The position numbers and the translations under genes were made by a program. The notes under the pieces were generated by a model. That model made no database searches. It was not told the origin of the DNA and was given only the letters and a program-made list of their open reading frames with translations. Below, piece after piece: positions 7,023-7,133 of a stretch of 7,133 nucleotides of DNA. Numbering within the stretch: position 1 is the first letter of the stretch; every line of letters begins with the position of its first letter. Source of the DNA: a bacterium UBP3_UBA1247 (lineage in GTDB: Bacteria; UBA3054); NCBI GenBank assembly GCA_002308555.1, contig DBWD01000081.1, positions 6,494-13,626 on the forward strand. The letters run 5' to 3'.

Positions 7023-7133
7023 AAGCGGAGGAGCTTTTCTCCCTGCGTTCACCCTACGCCCCCATGGGCGACCAGATCCAGGCCATCCGCGACCTGGCGG
7101 AGGGCGTGAGGCTCGGCCTGAAGGCCCAGACGC
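7019..7133 (+). CDS. uvrB: UvrABC excision nuclease subunit B, N-terminal fragment
   Basis: Only the first 38 codons are inside the window; the frame is open at the right edge. The start of the protein (FSLRSPYAPMGDQIQAI, then DLAEGVRLGLKAQT) matches the UvrB N-terminal pattern 'F-x-L-x-S-x-[YF]-x-P-x-G-D-Q-P-x-A-I...L-x-x-G-x-x-x-G-x-x-x-Q-T', which directly precedes the Walker A motif LGVTGTGKT in full-length UvrB. The usual proline after GDQ is isoleucine here. UvrB is the ATP-dependent DNA-damage verification subunit that receives DNA from UvrA and recruits UvrC for nucleotide excision repair. The helicase motifs, the beta-hairpin and the UvrC-binding end lie beyond the window, so completeness cannot be judged. 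The start overlaps the yacG stop (ATGA), suggesting translational coupling. Confidence 0.9.
   Translation, partial: MKAEELFSLRSPYAPMGDQIQAIRDLAEGVRLGLKAQT

Overview
The window is GC-rich, densely coded, and every gene lies on the + strand. It holds two transcriptional blocks separated by one intergenic region (3438-3560). I see no CRISPR array, tRNA, rRNA, insertion sequence or phage gene. The organism looks like a GC-rich Gram-negative-type bacterium. The gliding-motility-like ABC exporter block (permease, GldG-like protein, DUF4340 protein) is common in Planctomycetes/Verrucomicrobia/Lentisphaerae-type genomes and several other phyla. The frequent AGG arginine codons and strong AAGGAG ribosome sites do not contradict a PVC-type origin, but the sequence alone does not fix the phylum.

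Block 1 (1-3437) is the 3' part of an ABC-2 exporter operon. It contains the C-terminal 143 residues of a membrane permease, a 614-residue GldG-like auxiliary protein anchored by one membrane helix at each end, and a 381-residue DUF4340 protein with an N-terminal membrane anchor and an acidic tail. The second and third genes overlap by ATGA. The ATPase of this exporter presumably lies upstream of the window. The block ends in a strong intrinsic terminator (3445-3477).

Block 2 (about 3527-7133) starts with a perfect TATAAT -10 box in an AT-rich patch. It encodes DnaE, the replicative DNA polymerase III alpha subunit (1081 aa), then YacG, a small zinc protein that inhibits DNA gyrase, and then the start of UvrB, the damage-recognition helicase of nucleotide excision repair, which runs off the right edge. 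The dnaE-yacG gap is 9 nt and yacG-uvrB overlap by ATGA, so the three are probably one replication/repair transcription unit.

The core proteins belong to known families. The points most worth a second look are the partly eroded PHP metal site and short C-terminus of DnaE, the dnaE-yacG-uvrB linkage, and the near absence of a Shine-Dalgarno sequence before dnaE despite strong ones before its neighbours. I did not find convincing evidence of a previously undescribed system.
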